Below are positions 1 through 7,190 of a DNA stretch of 12,560 nt, piece by piece (within the stretch, counting starts at the first letter, position 1; each line of letters begins with the position of its first letter). Both the position numbers and the translations under genes were made by a program. The notes below the pieces were generated by a model. The model was not told where the DNA came from. It saw only the letters and a program-made list of their open reading frames with translations, and searched no databases. Source of the stretch: Candidatus Methanoperedentaceae archaeon (GTDB lineage: Archaea > Halobacteriota > Methanosarcinia > Methanosarcinales > Methanoperedenaceae); assembly GCA_027371625.1 (NCBI GenBank), contig DAHXMQ010000158.1:1-12560 (forward strand), in the 5' to 3' direction.

Positions 1-2
1 CA

Positions 3-791
3 GAGGGAACGGATGCAGGTGCTTATCACACTCTTAACATCGAGGAAGGGACGAATTTATCGATAATCAAGCAATGGAAGAACGACCAATTGCAAAGGCT
101 CAGGGAAGCCGAGCTTGCAGCCAGACGTCCCAAGGTGATAATTGCAACGATAGAGGAAGGAGAAGCATGCATAGGAGTGGTAAGGCAGTACGGGGTGGAG
201 GAGTCCTCGTCTCTTAAGCAGACGCTTGGAAAAGGTGAAGGCGACAAACGCAACGAGTTTTTCGGTGAATTAGCATCGCAATTGAAATGGGCGGCTGAAA
301 AAGTCGAGGCTGTGATACTTGCAGGACCCGGTTTTACGAAAGAGGATTTTCTGGATTTCCTAAAGACAAAGGAACCTCTGCTTGCAAAAAAAATAGTTCT
401 TGAGGATACCTCCTCCATCGGCGTATCCGGTTTCCAGGAGGTGCTGCGGCGTGGCGCTGTCGATAGGATAATGGAGGAATCCAGAATAGGAAGGGAGGCA
501 AAACTCATTGAGGAATTGATGAAGGAAATATCGATAGATGGAAAAGCAGCTTATGGTATGGAGGATGTGAAAAATGCGCAGGGCATGGGTGCTATCGAGA
601 CGCTGCTTATTACGGATGAGCTGCTGCGAACTGAGCGCGAAGGAAAGAACATCGATGATTTCTTAAAAGAGGTTGAACATTCGCAGGGGAAAATCGTGGT
701 ATTCAGCACCGAGTTTGAGCCGGGAAAAAAGCTTGAATCGCTGGGCAGCATTGCAGCGCTTCTCAGGTTTAAGGTGACACATGAATCTTGA
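3..791 (+). CDS. pelA: Pelota (archaeal Dom34), ribosome rescue factor, 5'-truncated by window edge
   Basis: The reading frame is open from base 3, so the gene starts before the window. About 262 residues are visible, against roughly 350 for the archaeal family, so about 90 N-terminal residues are missing. The first visible residues (HTLNIEEGT, then a QLQRLREAE segment) are the end of the Pelota N-terminal Sm-like domain. The eRF1-type central domain follows (KVIIATIEEGEACIGVVRQYG, with a GKGEGDKR loop and no GGQ, as expected for Pelota rather than aRF1). The eRF1 domain-3 fold comes last (MGAIETLLITDELLR to the C terminus). Pelota binds the empty A site of stalled ribosomes with aEF1A and works with ABCE1 to split them. 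A TTG at 90 could pass for a start, but it lies inside conserved Pelota sequence and should not be used. The 3' end overlaps the next gene by 11 nt. Confidence 0.93.
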   Translation, partial: EGTDAGAYHTLNIEEGTNLSIIKQWKNDQLQRLREAELAARRPKVIIATIEEGEACIGVVRQYGVEESSSLKQTLGKGEGDKRNEFFGELASQLKWAAEKVEAVILAGPGFTKEDFLDFLKTKEPLLAKKIVLEDTSSIGVSGFQEVLRRGAVDRIMEESRIGREAKLIEELMKEISIDGKAAYGMEDVKNAQGMGAIETLLITDELLRTEREGKNIDDFLKEVEHSQGKIVVFSTEFEPGKKLESLGSIAALLRFKVTHES

Positions 792-1443
792 GAATGCGAT
801 TACCGATATCAGATACCTTCTTGACAGGGGTTATCCGCAGAAAGGGGCTATCGGGTTTGTATGCAACCATTACCGATTGGACGAACAATCGAGGCACTTT
901 CTTTCAAGGACTGTTCTGGCTGCGGCTGTTTCGGGAAGAAGACGGGCAAAGTTTCTGCCATGCGATATAATAAGAGGGAAAAATATCATAATTGACGGAT
1001 ATAATATCATCATCGGGATGGAAAGCATTCTTGAAAAAAAAGCGTACCTGTGTGATGATGGAGTGATAAGGGATGTTAAAGGCGCCTTCAGGAATTACAG
1101 AACCTCGGATAACACCGATAAGGCAATTGAATTGATATTGCAGTTTTTAAAAGAAATAGAGCCTTCATACGTTTGCTTTCTTCTTGACTCGCAGATCAGC
1201 AGGAGCGGTTTGCTTGCAAAAATGCTGAGGAAAAAAATAAGCGCCTCTGGATTGAAAGGGGATGCCAAAACCTCAAAGCATGCCGATTATGATTTGAAGA
1301 ATTCAGGTTATATTGTTGCATCGAGCGATGGTGTGGTAATTGATGAGGCTGGGAAAGTGGTGAATTTCCTGTATTGTTTAACTTCAAGGTTTAAGCATCT
1401 TAAGGTAGAGTTATGGGCGGTGGATAATATTAATAAAGCCTAA
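781..1443 (+). CDS. DUF434/DUF5616-type protein, putative PIN/NYN-like nuclease
   Basis: This 220-residue protein starts at ATG 781, inside the last codons of pelota (11-nt overlap). A GGTGA motif at 773-777 can serve as ribosome binding site, so translation is probably coupled. Residues about 1-60 (YLLDRGYPQKGAIGFVCNHY, then RTVL) match what I remember of DUF434. Residues about 65-210 resemble the linked DUF5616 domain. The second part alternates hydrophobic strands with acidic residues: NIIIDGYN (D72, N75), CFLLDSQISRSG (D136), and ASSDGVVIDEA (D183, D188). This spacing resembles the metal-binding acids of PIN/NYN ribonucleases. The family assignment is from memory and the nuclease activity is an inference. 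Its position next to pelota suggests a role on stalled ribosomes or their mRNA. Confidence 0.75.
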   Translation: MNLENAITDIRYLLDRGYPQKGAIGFVCNHYRLDEQSRHFLSRTVLAAAVSGRRRAKFLPCDIIRGKNIIIDGYNIIIGMESILEKKAYLCDDGVIRDVKGAFRNYRTSDNTDKAIELILQFLKEIEPSYVCFLLDSQISRSGLLAKMLRKKISASGLKGDAKTSKHADYDLKNSGYIVASSDGVVIDEAGKVVNFLYCLTSRFKHLKVELWAVDNINKA

Positions 1444-1465
1444 TGGCGCAACTCTATAACAGAAG

Positions 1466-2518
1466 GTGAACAGAATATTTAGCCCGAACTTCAATTATAC
1501 ACACAAGATCGTTAAAAACCTTATTGACATAGCTTCAGCCAGAGAGACTATTCTCAATGCCTATCTTGTTCCAAAATGGGAAGTATCGCTAAGGAGAGAT
1601 GCGCTGATAAGAGCTGCGCATGCCTCAACAGCGATAGAAGGAAATCCACTGTCATTGGAAGAGGTCAGCCAGCTTGCGCGGGGCATAAAAGTCACAGCAA
1701 CAAGAAAAGCGCAACAGGAGGTAATTAATTATCTTAAGGTTTTAGAGAATATAGAAAAGTATCAGGAACAGGGTAAGATAACTGGAAAAACTATTTTAAA
1801 ATTGCATAAGGATATAACAAGAGAAACTTTAGAAGCTCCTGAGCATGAAGGCAGATATAGAGAACTTCAGGTATATGTTGGCAATAGAATAACAGGTGAA
1901 GTTATTTTTATGCCCCCGTCTCCTGAAGAAGTACCAGCTTTGATGAGCGGGTTTATAGAGTGGCTCAATTCAAGCGATTCATCCCAGCTCAATCCAGTTA
2001 TAATCGCTGGCATATCTCATTATGAATTTGTAAGAATCCATCCGTTTGTTGACGGCAATGGAAGGACAGCGAGGGCGCTGGCAACCCTTATTCTTTATCT
2101 TAGGGAATTTGACATAAAGAAATTTTTTGCATTGGATGACTATTACGACAGTGATAGAACTGCGTATTATAATGCTTTAAAATCTGTTGATCAGGAAACG
2201 CTCGATCTTACCGATTGGCTTGGATACTTCACAGAAGGCGTTCTTCTCTCTATCTCGAAGGCAAAAGGGAAAGTATTGCAGCTTTCTCTGGAAAAGCATA
2301 AAAAAGAGGCAAAAGGGCAGGTTGCCCTTACAGAGAAGCAGATGAAGATTATTGAACATATAATTTCAAATGAGCGAATAACAAGCAGCGAAATTCAAAA
2401 GATGTTTAAAATATCCCGTCAGGCAGCGCATAAGGAGATTTTAAAGCTGATAGAACTGAACTTAATTGAGCAAAAGGGCACAGGTAAAGCAGTATACTAT
2501 GTTCTCAAACAGGGTTGA
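1466..2518 (+). CDS. Fic family protein (putative AMP transferase) with C-terminal winged helix
   Basis: 350 residues. The start is GTG 1466; an in-frame TAA at 1457-1459 rules out a longer start, and the next internal Met is too late. The Fic core motif HPFVDGNGRTAR is complete at residues 192-203, with catalytic H192, phosphate-binding GNG and R203. An intact class II inhibitory motif, S-x3-E-G (S54 to G59, STAIEG), lies N-terminal, so the enzyme should be self-inhibited by E58. Residues about 287-347 form a winged helix-turn-helix (LTEKQMKIIEHII, then ISRQAAHKEILKLIE), common in stand-alone Fic regulators. Such enzymes usually transfer AMP to a hydroxyl side chain; the target here is unknown. 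The gene looks AT-richer than its neighbours (16 G/C of 60 in 1741-1800 by hand count, against 27 of 60 in 2641-2700), which may mean transfer. A 12-bp tandem repeat spans its stop codon. Confidence 0.93.
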   Translation: MNRIFSPNFNYTHKIVKNLIDIASARETILNAYLVPKWEVSLRRDALIRAAHASTAIEGNPLSLEEVSQLARGIKVTATRKAQQEVINYLKVLENIEKYQEQGKITGKTILKLHKDITRETLEAPEHEGRYRELQVYVGNRITGEVIFMPPSPEEVPALMSGFIEWLNSSDSSQLNPVIIAGISHYEFVRIHPFVDGNGRTARALATLILYLREFDIKKFFALDDYYDSDRTAYYNALKSVDQETLDLTDWLGYFTEGVLLSISKAKGKVLQLSLEKHKKEAKGQVALTEKQMKIIEHIISNERITSSEIQKMFKISRQAAHKEILKLIELNLIEQKGTGKAVYYVLKQG

Positions 2519-2548
2519 CGCAATGGTTGACGCAAAGGTTGACGCAAA
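2513..2548 (+). repeat. Three tandem 12-bp repeats at the end of the fic gene
   Basis: Three consecutive copies of GGTTGACGCAA(T/A) run with an exact 12-bp period. The first copy contains the fic stop codon (TGA 2516-2518). In the +1 frame the repeat reads V-D-A-x three times and stays open to TGA 2577-2579, which overlaps the ATG of the next gene. Confidence 0.9.
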
Positions 2549-2575
2549 TTTACATCCAGACAGCATCAATAAATC

Positions 2576-3445
2576 ATGAAAACGGTAGGAATTGCAGTAA
2601 CAGACCCACATGACTGGACAGGTGTAGCCCTCTGTAATGCACTCAAGCATTATGGCATGAAGCCAGTAACATTCGGCTTCAATGATGCGACCTCGAACAT
2701 CTCCTTAGGAAAAATATACGCAGGCAAAACCAACCTGACATCGCTCGATGCCGTTATTGTCCGTGACCTTGGACCGGCAACACAGAATGGCGCAGCTTTC
2801 AGGTTCGATATCCTCTGCCAGCTCCAAGAGCTTGGAATCCCGGTTATCAACTCACCCGAAGCGATCGCAAGAGCCGCTAACAAGCACGTATCGAGCTTCC
2901 TGTTCCAGAGAAACGATATCCCGACGCCAAAAACCATAGTCACAAACAATATAAGCGAGGCGATCGATACTCTTTCCTCCTTTGCCTGCGCGGTTGTGAA
3001 GCCGGTTTTCGGCTATAAGGGTATAGATGTGGAAAAGGTGGAGGATAATGATAAAGGAAGGCAAAGACTCAATGAGATGCTTGGAAAAAATTCTCTTCTT
3101 TACCTACAGGAATTTATACCAAATCCAGGCAGGGACATCAGGGTATTTGTGGTGAATAACAAGGTTGCGGGCTCGATATACAGGATATCCCCGGCAGGAG
3201 GATGGATAAACAACTTAAGCCGGGGAGGTAGCGCAAAGCCATGCACATTGACAGATGAGCAGGAAAGGCTTGGCTTAAAAGCCGCTGAAGTAACGGGAAC
3301 GGTTTATGCCGGCGTGGATATTATCGAAGGCGATAGGGATTATGTTATCGAGATCAACGGAACGCCCTCAGGGAAAGGGATATTCGAGGCATGCGGGGTG
3401 GATGTTACGATGAAGATTGCGGAGTATTTATACCACTTGATATAA
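2576..3445 (+). CDS. mptN: RimK-type ATP-grasp ligase, likely tetrahydromethanopterin:alpha-L-glutamate ligase
   Basis: 289 residues from ATG 2576. No clear Shine-Dalgarno precedes it. The N-terminal domain has VGIAVTDPHDW and a DAVIVRDLG segment, then INSPEAIARAANK with K103, the pattern of RimK/CofF/MptN ligases. ATP-grasp residues are visible in order: K142 in VVKPVFGYKG, Q178-E179-F180, D187-I-R, R203, R216-G-G, and the magnesium ligands D248, E259 and N261 (YVIEINGTPSGKG). The length is normal for the family. MptN adds glutamate to tetrahydromethanopterin to give tetrahydrosarcinapterin, the C1 carrier of Methanosarcinales. Choosing MptN over the coenzyme F420 ligase CofF, or a ribosomal-protein or LysX-type ligase, rests on overall resemblance and the inferred lineage. 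The superfamily is firm; the substrate is less so. Confidence 0.8.
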   Translation: MKTVGIAVTDPHDWTGVALCNALKHYGMKPVTFGFNDATSNISLGKIYAGKTNLTSLDAVIVRDLGPATQNGAAFRFDILCQLQELGIPVINSPEAIARAANKHVSSFLFQRNDIPTPKTIVTNNISEAIDTLSSFACAVVKPVFGYKGIDVEKVEDNDKGRQRLNEMLGKNSLLYLQEFIPNPGRDIRVFVVNNKVAGSIYRISPAGGWINNLSRGGSAKPCTLTDEQERLGLKAAEVTGTVYAGVDIIEGDRDYVIEINGTPSGKGIFEACGVDVTMKIAEYLYHLI

Positions 3446-3463
3446 TTAATGATTATACATAAA

Positions 3464-3470
3464 AGGAGGA
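3464..3470 (+). promoter_or_regulatory. Strong Shine-Dalgarno for clpP
   Basis: AGGAGGA lies 7 nt before ATG 3478. It is the best ribosome binding site in the window and fixes the clpP start. An AT-rich stretch just upstream (GATTATACATA, around 3451-3461) overlaps the leader and is too close to be a convincing promoter for this gene. Confidence 0.8.
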
Positions 3471-3477
3471 CAAAACA

Positions 3478-4086
3478 ATGGTAGTGCCAAAGTTGCTTTA
3501 TGTATCTGAACAAACACCGCACGGTCCACATACGCTGGATATTTACTCCCGCCTGCTTGATGACCAGAAGGTATTCCTAACCGGAGAAATAAACGAGGAT
3601 ACCTCAGAAAGCATCATCGCACAGCTTCTTTACTTAGAGGGAAAAGATTTCGAAGGTGATATCCATTTGTATATAGACAGCCCCGGAGGAATGGTTACAT
3701 CCGGTCTTGCCATATACGACACCATGCAGTGCATCAAATGCAGTATCGAAACCATCTGTCTCGGGCAGGCTGCCTCGATGGCTGCGGTCTTACTGGCATC
3801 AGGAGCCAAGGGGAAAAGGATGGCATTTCCCAATGCAAGGGTGATGATACACCAGCCCCTCGGCGGTGCACAGGGACAGGCATCTGATATCGAGATTCAG
3901 GCGAAGGAGATGGCAAGGGTCAAACAACATCTTAACGAAATCCTTGTTCATCACACGGGACAGCCCATGGAAGTCATTGAAAGGGATACCGACCGCGACT
4001 TTTACCTTTCTGCTGAAGAAGCGGTGGAATACGGGCTGATTGACAGGATAGTGAGGGCAGGGGAAGGAGTTGCAAGTAATTCTTGA
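3478..4086 (+). CDS. clpP: ATP-dependent Clp protease proteolytic subunit ClpP
   Basis: 202 residues, the usual ClpP length without a long propeptide. The catalytic triad is complete and correctly spaced: S100 in [16 protein letters not shown]125 in VMIHQPLGG, and D174 in the [22 protein letters not shown] block. The S-to-H spacing of 25 and H-to-D spacing of 49 equal those of E. coli ClpP. The N-terminal part ([18 protein letters not shown], then YIDSPGG) carries the hydrophobic-cleft and handle segments. ClpP forms a double-heptamer peptidase fed by an AAA+ unfoldase (ClpX, ClpA or ClpC); none is encoded in this window. Most archaea rely on the proteasome and LonB, so a canonical ClpP suggests bacterial origin. 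Its stop overlaps the start of the NFACT gene, so the two are probably translated from one message. Confidence 0.96.
   Translation: MVVPKLLYVSEQTPHGPHTLDIYSRLLDDQKVFLTGEINEDTSESIIAQLLYLEGKDFEGDIHLYIDSPGGMVTSGLAIYDTMQCIKCSIETICLGQAASMAAVLLASGAKGKRMAFPNARVMIHQPLGGAQGQASDIEIQAKEMARVKQHLNEILVHHTGQPMEVIERDTDRDFYLSAEEAVEYGLIDRIVRAGEGVASNS
4062..4070 (+). promoter_or_regulatory. Shine-Dalgarno inside clpP deciding the NFACT start
   Basis: GGAAGGAGT sits in the last codons of clpP, 12 nt before TTG 4083 and 24 nt before the alternative ATG 4095. The spacing favours the TTG start and translational coupling to clpP. Confidence 0.6.
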
Positions 4087-6053
4087 AACAGGAAATGTCA
4101 AGCGTGGACGTGGCAGCAATAATCAGGGAGCTGCGCCCCAGACTGCTCGATGCTAAGATTGCAAAGATATACCAGCATTCTGCGGATGAGATCAGGATTG
4201 GACTGCATATCTTCAAGGAAGGAAGGGCGAATCTTGTAATTGAGGCGGGAAAGCGTTTTCACCTTACGAAACATCCCGAGACCGCAGAAAAGTTCCCCCA
4301 ATCCTTCCCCATGCTGCTTCGGAAATACCTGAGCGGAGGAAGGATAACTGATATTTCGCAGTATGATTTTGACCGCATAATCGAACTCCATATACAGAGA
4401 GGCGAGGATAAGACAATACTTTTGGTCGAGCTTTTTGCAAGGGGCAATATAATTCTGTTGGATTCTGAAAAACGGATAATACTGCCTTTAAAATCCATCA
4501 GCTTCAGGGACAGGAAGGTGATAAGGGGAGAGGTCTATGAGCTTCCGCAGGCGCAGCTAAGCCCTGTAGAAGCCACGTTTGACGATCTGAAAAAGATGCT
4601 CTCACAATCGGATTCCGACATTGTCAGGACGCTGGCAACACGCATGAACATCGGAGGGCAGTATGCTGAGGAAATCTGCCTCAGAGCCGGGCTGGACAAG
4701 AATGCGCCTGCAAAGAAGTTGAGTGATTTTAAGCCTCTATTGAATGCTCTTTCGGAGGTTTTCAAGCCTCTTGCCTCCGAGCTAAAACCCCATATTATAT
4801 TGAAAGATGGAAAGCCGATAGATGTCCTGCCTTTTGAGCTTTCGTTGTATGAGAAAAATGAAAAGAAATATTTTGCTGCTTTTAATGAGGCACTGGATGA
4901 ATATTTCAGCACCGGAGCCGAGAAAAAAGAGTTTGAGGTAAAAGAAGGAAAAGAGAAAAAGCCGGGGAAGCAGGGATTGTACGAGTACAGGTTGCAAAAA
5001 CAGATGCAGGCGCTGGAGAAGTTCAGAAGCGAGGAAAGGGCGCTGGTTCATAAGGGCGAACAGATATATGCGAATTACCAGATAACCAATGCAATTTTGA
5101 ACGCGCTGAAGGCTGCAAGGGATAAAGGATATTCCTGGGATGACATTAAAAGCATATTAAAAAGCTCTGGTATGCCTGAAGCCCGGTTGGTGAAATCAAT
5201 CAATCCTGATAAAGGTACGATTAATGTAACTCTTGATGACGAAGAGGTTGAACTTGACATCAAGCTGTCAGTAACGCAAAATTCCCAGGTCTATTACGAC
5301 AGATCAAAAAAGCTCTCATCAAAGATAAAAGGGGCGCTTTACGCAATCGAAGCGACAAAAAAATTAACTGGTAAGGAAGAGGCTCCTAAGGCAAGGCAGA
5401 AACTCCCGGTGCAAAAGCAAAAATGGTATGAGCAGTTCAGGTGGTTTTTCTCCTCTGATGGTTTCCTTATCATTGGGGGAAGGGATGCCGAGAGCAATGA
5501 AAATATCGTGAAGAAGTATCTTGAAAAGCGGGATATCTTCTTCCATGCCCATGTCTCAGGTTCGCCAGCCGTTATCATCAAAACCGAAGGAAAAGAGGTT
5601 CCTGAGACAACGCTTCTTGAGGCTGCACAGTTCACGGTCTCCTATTCAGGAATCTGGAAATCGGGGCAGGTGAGCGGGGATGCGTATTGGGTATTGCCTG
5701 AACAGGTCTCAAAGACGCCAGAATCCGGGGAATACGTGGCGAAAGGGGCTTTTGTGATAAGGGGAAAGCGCAATTATTACAAGGATGTCAGGCTTGGCGT
5801 GGCTGTGGGGATTATTTTTAACGAGGAGAAAAGACTGATAGGAGGACCTGTGAGCGCGGTTAGAAGTAAGGCGCAGTTTGTTATCGAGATAGAACCAGGG
5901 GAGTTTAACCAGAACGACCTTTCAAAGAAGATTTACAGGATGCTTGTCGATAAATTCGAGGATAAGAAACTCATCAAGACGATTGCATCGCCAGACAGGA
6001 TTGCGATGTTCTTGCCGCCGGGCGGGTCGAGGGTGAAGGAAGTGAAGATGTAA
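4083..6053 (+). CDS. rqcH: NFACT protein, archaeal Rqc2/RqcH homologue (ribosome-associated quality control)
   Basis: 656 residues. The start is TTG 4083, overlapping the clpP stop in a 4-nt TTGA; ATG 4095 would remove four residues. With the TTG start, D9 and the D97-R98 pair ([10 protein letters not shown]) fall at positions matching the residues reported as essential for tRNA recruitment in yeast Rqc2 and B. subtilis RqcH. Order: NFACT-N about 1-170, helix-hairpin-helix-like part about 175-235, a charged helical region suited to a coiled coil about 280-430, then NFACT-R/DUF814 about 445-570 ([45 protein letters not shown]). A C-terminal tail about 585-656 is rich in basic residues. The family binds peptidyl-tRNA-obstructed large subunits and, where tested, adds alanine or Ala/Thr tails without mRNA. 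Tailing by archaeal members is an inference. The FbpA fibronectin-binding name sometimes given to bacterial homologues is unlikely to be relevant. Confidence 0.93.
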   Translation: MKQEMSSVDVAAIIRELRPRLLDAKIAKIYQHSADEIRIGLHIFKEGRANLVIEAGKRFHLTKHPETAEKFPQSFPMLLRKYLSGGRITDISQYDFDRIIELHIQRGEDKTILLVELFARGNIILLDSEKRIILPLKSISFRDRKVIRGEVYELPQAQLSPVEATFDDLKKMLSQSDSDIVRTLATRMNIGGQYAEEICLRAGLDKNAPAKKLSDFKPLLNALSEVFKPLASELKPHIILKDGKPIDVLPFELSLYEKNEKKYFAAFNEALDEYFSTGAEKKEFEVKEGKEKKPGKQGLYEYRLQKQMQALEKFRSEERALVHKGEQIYANYQITNAILNALKAARDKGYSWDDIKSILKSSGMPEARLVKSINPDKGTINVTLDDEEVELDIKLSVTQNSQVYYDRSKKLSSKIKGALYAIEATKKLTGKEEAPKARQKLPVQKQKWYEQFRWFFSSDGFLIIGGRDAESNENIVKKYLEKRDIFFHAHVSGSPAVIIKTEGKEVPETTLLEAAQFTVSYSGIWKSGQVSGDAYWVLPEQVSKTPESGEYVAKGAFVIRGKRNYYKDVRLGVAVGIIFNEEKRLIGGPVSAVRSKAQFVIEIEPGEFNQNDLSKKIYRMLVDKFEDKKLIKTIASPDRIAMFLPPGGSRVKEVKM

Positions 6054-6072
6054 CGTTCTTTATTTGAATTCG

Positions 6073-6111
6073 TGTTAAGTTTTATATATACACCCATCGT
6101 TTAGCTTAACA
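6073..6111. promoter_or_regulatory. TATA-like element flanked by a 7-bp inverted repeat (possible operator)
   Basis: TGTTAAG at 6073-6079 and CTTAACA at 6105-6111 are perfect inverted copies with a 25-nt spacer. The spacer contains TTTATATATA (6081-6090), a good archaeal TATA box. The right arm ends on the first base of an ATG about 26 nt downstream of the TATA centre, where transcription would start. A repressor bound to both arms would cover the promoter and the start site. The elements are visible; the regulation is inferred. Confidence 0.5.
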
Positions 6112-6179
6112 TGCAAGAGGACGTTATTAAAGAAGGGCATGGAATTTTATTATACCATAAGAAAGAGCCAGAACAATAA
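6111..6179 (+). CDS. Possible leaderless 22-residue micro-ORF or remnant of a gene start
   Basis: ATG 6111 to TAA 6177-6179 encodes MQEDVIKEGHGILLYHKKEP plus two residues. There is no Shine-Dalgarno, but the ATG lies where a transcript from the 6081-6090 TATA box would begin, as in archaeal leaderless genes. The peptide is charged, with no signal or membrane segment, and I do not recognise it. It could be a real micropeptide, the 5' remnant of a decayed gene, or chance. Its promoter-like context is the only support. Confidence 0.3.
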   Translation: MQEDVIKEGHGILLYHKKEPEQ

Positions 6180-6222
6180 TTGAATTAAATTTCAAGACAT
6201 TGAGTAATGTTTAATTAATTTT

Positions 6223-6239
6223 CAAAAAAGTGTTATATA
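6223..6239 (+). promoter_or_regulatory. BRE/TATA promoter of the cytochrome gene
   Basis: CAAAAAAG (6223-6230, BRE-like purine run) is followed by TTATATA (6233-6239). Transcription should begin near 6262, leaving a leader of about 40 nt. AAGGTG at 6288-6293 lies 10 nt before ATG 6304 and can serve as ribosome binding site. The two downstream genes follow at 21-23 bp and could be read from this promoter. Confidence 0.6.
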
Positions 6240-6303
6240 CCGTCATTATTGATAGTGTTGAAATAGACAATCGTTTGACGAAAAATAAAGGTGTAGGGAT
6301 AAC

Positions 6304-7167
6304 ATGAGAAAAGATACTATCATAATTCCAGTCGCAGTATTGATTGTTGCAATTGGTGGTATATGGTTTGCAGAATCAGGGAGCAAAAATGGAGGAGATA
6401 GTCAGGGCATGATGCTAACCCCGCTTCCGAAGTCTCTTGATCAATACTATCCAGATGGAGGATCACCAATACTTCTATTGAAAATGCTGGACATGGTCGA
6501 TGCCTTTGATGATACTACAGTTAACCTGCAGGAAAATGATTTAGTGAATGCTAAAAACTCCTTCAATAAATTCTCAGGCGAATACGACAACGTATCAAAA
6601 ATGGTACCTGAATGGAGCGGTTATTTTGATAAAAGTCTCGTAGCAAACATAGGCAGCGATATCGATAACAAAAATGTTCCCAAGGCATTCGATGATATTG
6701 GAAAACTTGGGGAAACCTGTGATAAATGTCATAGAGAAATTAAACCGCAGGTCTGGGCAAAATATTACTGGAAAGACTTCGGTAGCATCAATGTTACAAC
6801 TGTAAATCCGAATGAACCTGCCGCCCCATGGCATGATGCAATGGAAAAATATTTAGCACCTAATTTCGAAGGCATGATAACAAATCTTAATGAAGGAAAA
6901 CAGGATGCTGCAAACCAGAGTTTTGAAAACTTTAGAACCATGCTTCTAAATTTCAAACAAGCCTGTTCCAATTGCCATACTACCGAACCAAAATATTTTA
7001 TCAGCGATGACATCATGGCAATGGTGAACCAGACAGGTGATTATGTAAAGTCAGGCAATATAACCGGCGTCGAGCAGAATGTACAAATAATCGGCATGGA
7101 AAGCTGCTATAAATGTCATGTTCTGCATCAACCGGCACAGATGATGAAGGATATAATGAAGCAGTAA
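6304..7167 (+). CDS. Membrane-anchored tri-haem cytochrome c with duplicated domain
   Basis: 287 residues. Residues about 5-23 (TIIIPVAVLIVAIGGIWFA) form an uncleaved-looking signal anchor, placing the rest outside the cytoplasmic membrane. Three CxxCH haem-c sites are present: C139-D-K-C-H143, C221-S-N-C-H225 and C268-Y-K-C-H272. The protein is built from two related helical halves, about 53-147 and 176-276. N74-L in the first and N194-L in the second start matching helices; counted on without gaps, VPEW at 101-104 falls opposite the CSNC of the second half. So the first half binds one haem and the second two. Each half has CxxCH at the end of a helix, reminiscent of cytochrome c' or NapC-like helical modules, but I cannot name the family. 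The likely role is extracytoplasmic electron transfer. It needs a haem-c maturation system not seen here. Confidence 0.88.
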   Translation: MRKDTIIIPVAVLIVAIGGIWFAESGSKNGGDSQGMMLTPLPKSLDQYYPDGGSPILLLKMLDMVDAFDDTTVNLQENDLVNAKNSFNKFSGEYDNVSKMVPEWSGYFDKSLVANIGSDIDNKNVPKAFDDIGKLGETCDKCHREIKPQVWAKYYWKDFGSINVTTVNPNEPAAPWHDAMEKYLAPNFEGMITNLNEGKQDAANQSFENFRTMLLNFKQACSNCHTTEPKYFISDDIMAMVNQTGDYVKSGNITGVEQNVQIIGMESCYKCHVLHQPAQMMKDIMKQ

Positions 7168-7190
7168 AAGTTTTTTAATAAGGACATGCG

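Larger units (their letters stand above)
6054..6303. other. Intergenic region with two candidate promoters
   Basis: This is the longest gene-poor stretch in the window (250 bp) and is strongly AT-rich. It separates the pelota-to-NFACT series from the cytochrome operon. It holds a TATA-like element bracketed by an inverted repeat, a possible leaderless micro-ORF, and a second BRE/TATA pair for the cytochrome gene. A short T-rich stretch right after the NFACT stop (GTTCTTTATTTG, 6055-6066) may act as a weak terminator. No RNA gene is evident. Confidence 0.7.

Noticed and set aside
26..508. 160-codon minus-strand frame opposite pelota
   Set aside because: It lies wholly antisense to conserved Pelota sequence, is Ser/Pro-rich as typical of antisense frames, and matches nothing I recognise.
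2513..2548. Short CRISPR-like or mobile-element end repeats
   Set aside because: The 12-bp units are directly tandem with no spacers and follow codon periodicity, and no integrase, transposase or cas gene is near.
4098..5635. Several minus-strand frames of 60-125 codons inside the NFACT gene
   Set aside because: They are shadows of a strongly supported coding sequence.
7168..7190. T6 run after the cytochrome gene as a true terminator
   Set aside because: There is only one short run in a 23-bp gap that also holds the next gene's SD; partial attenuation is possible, but full termination is not supported.
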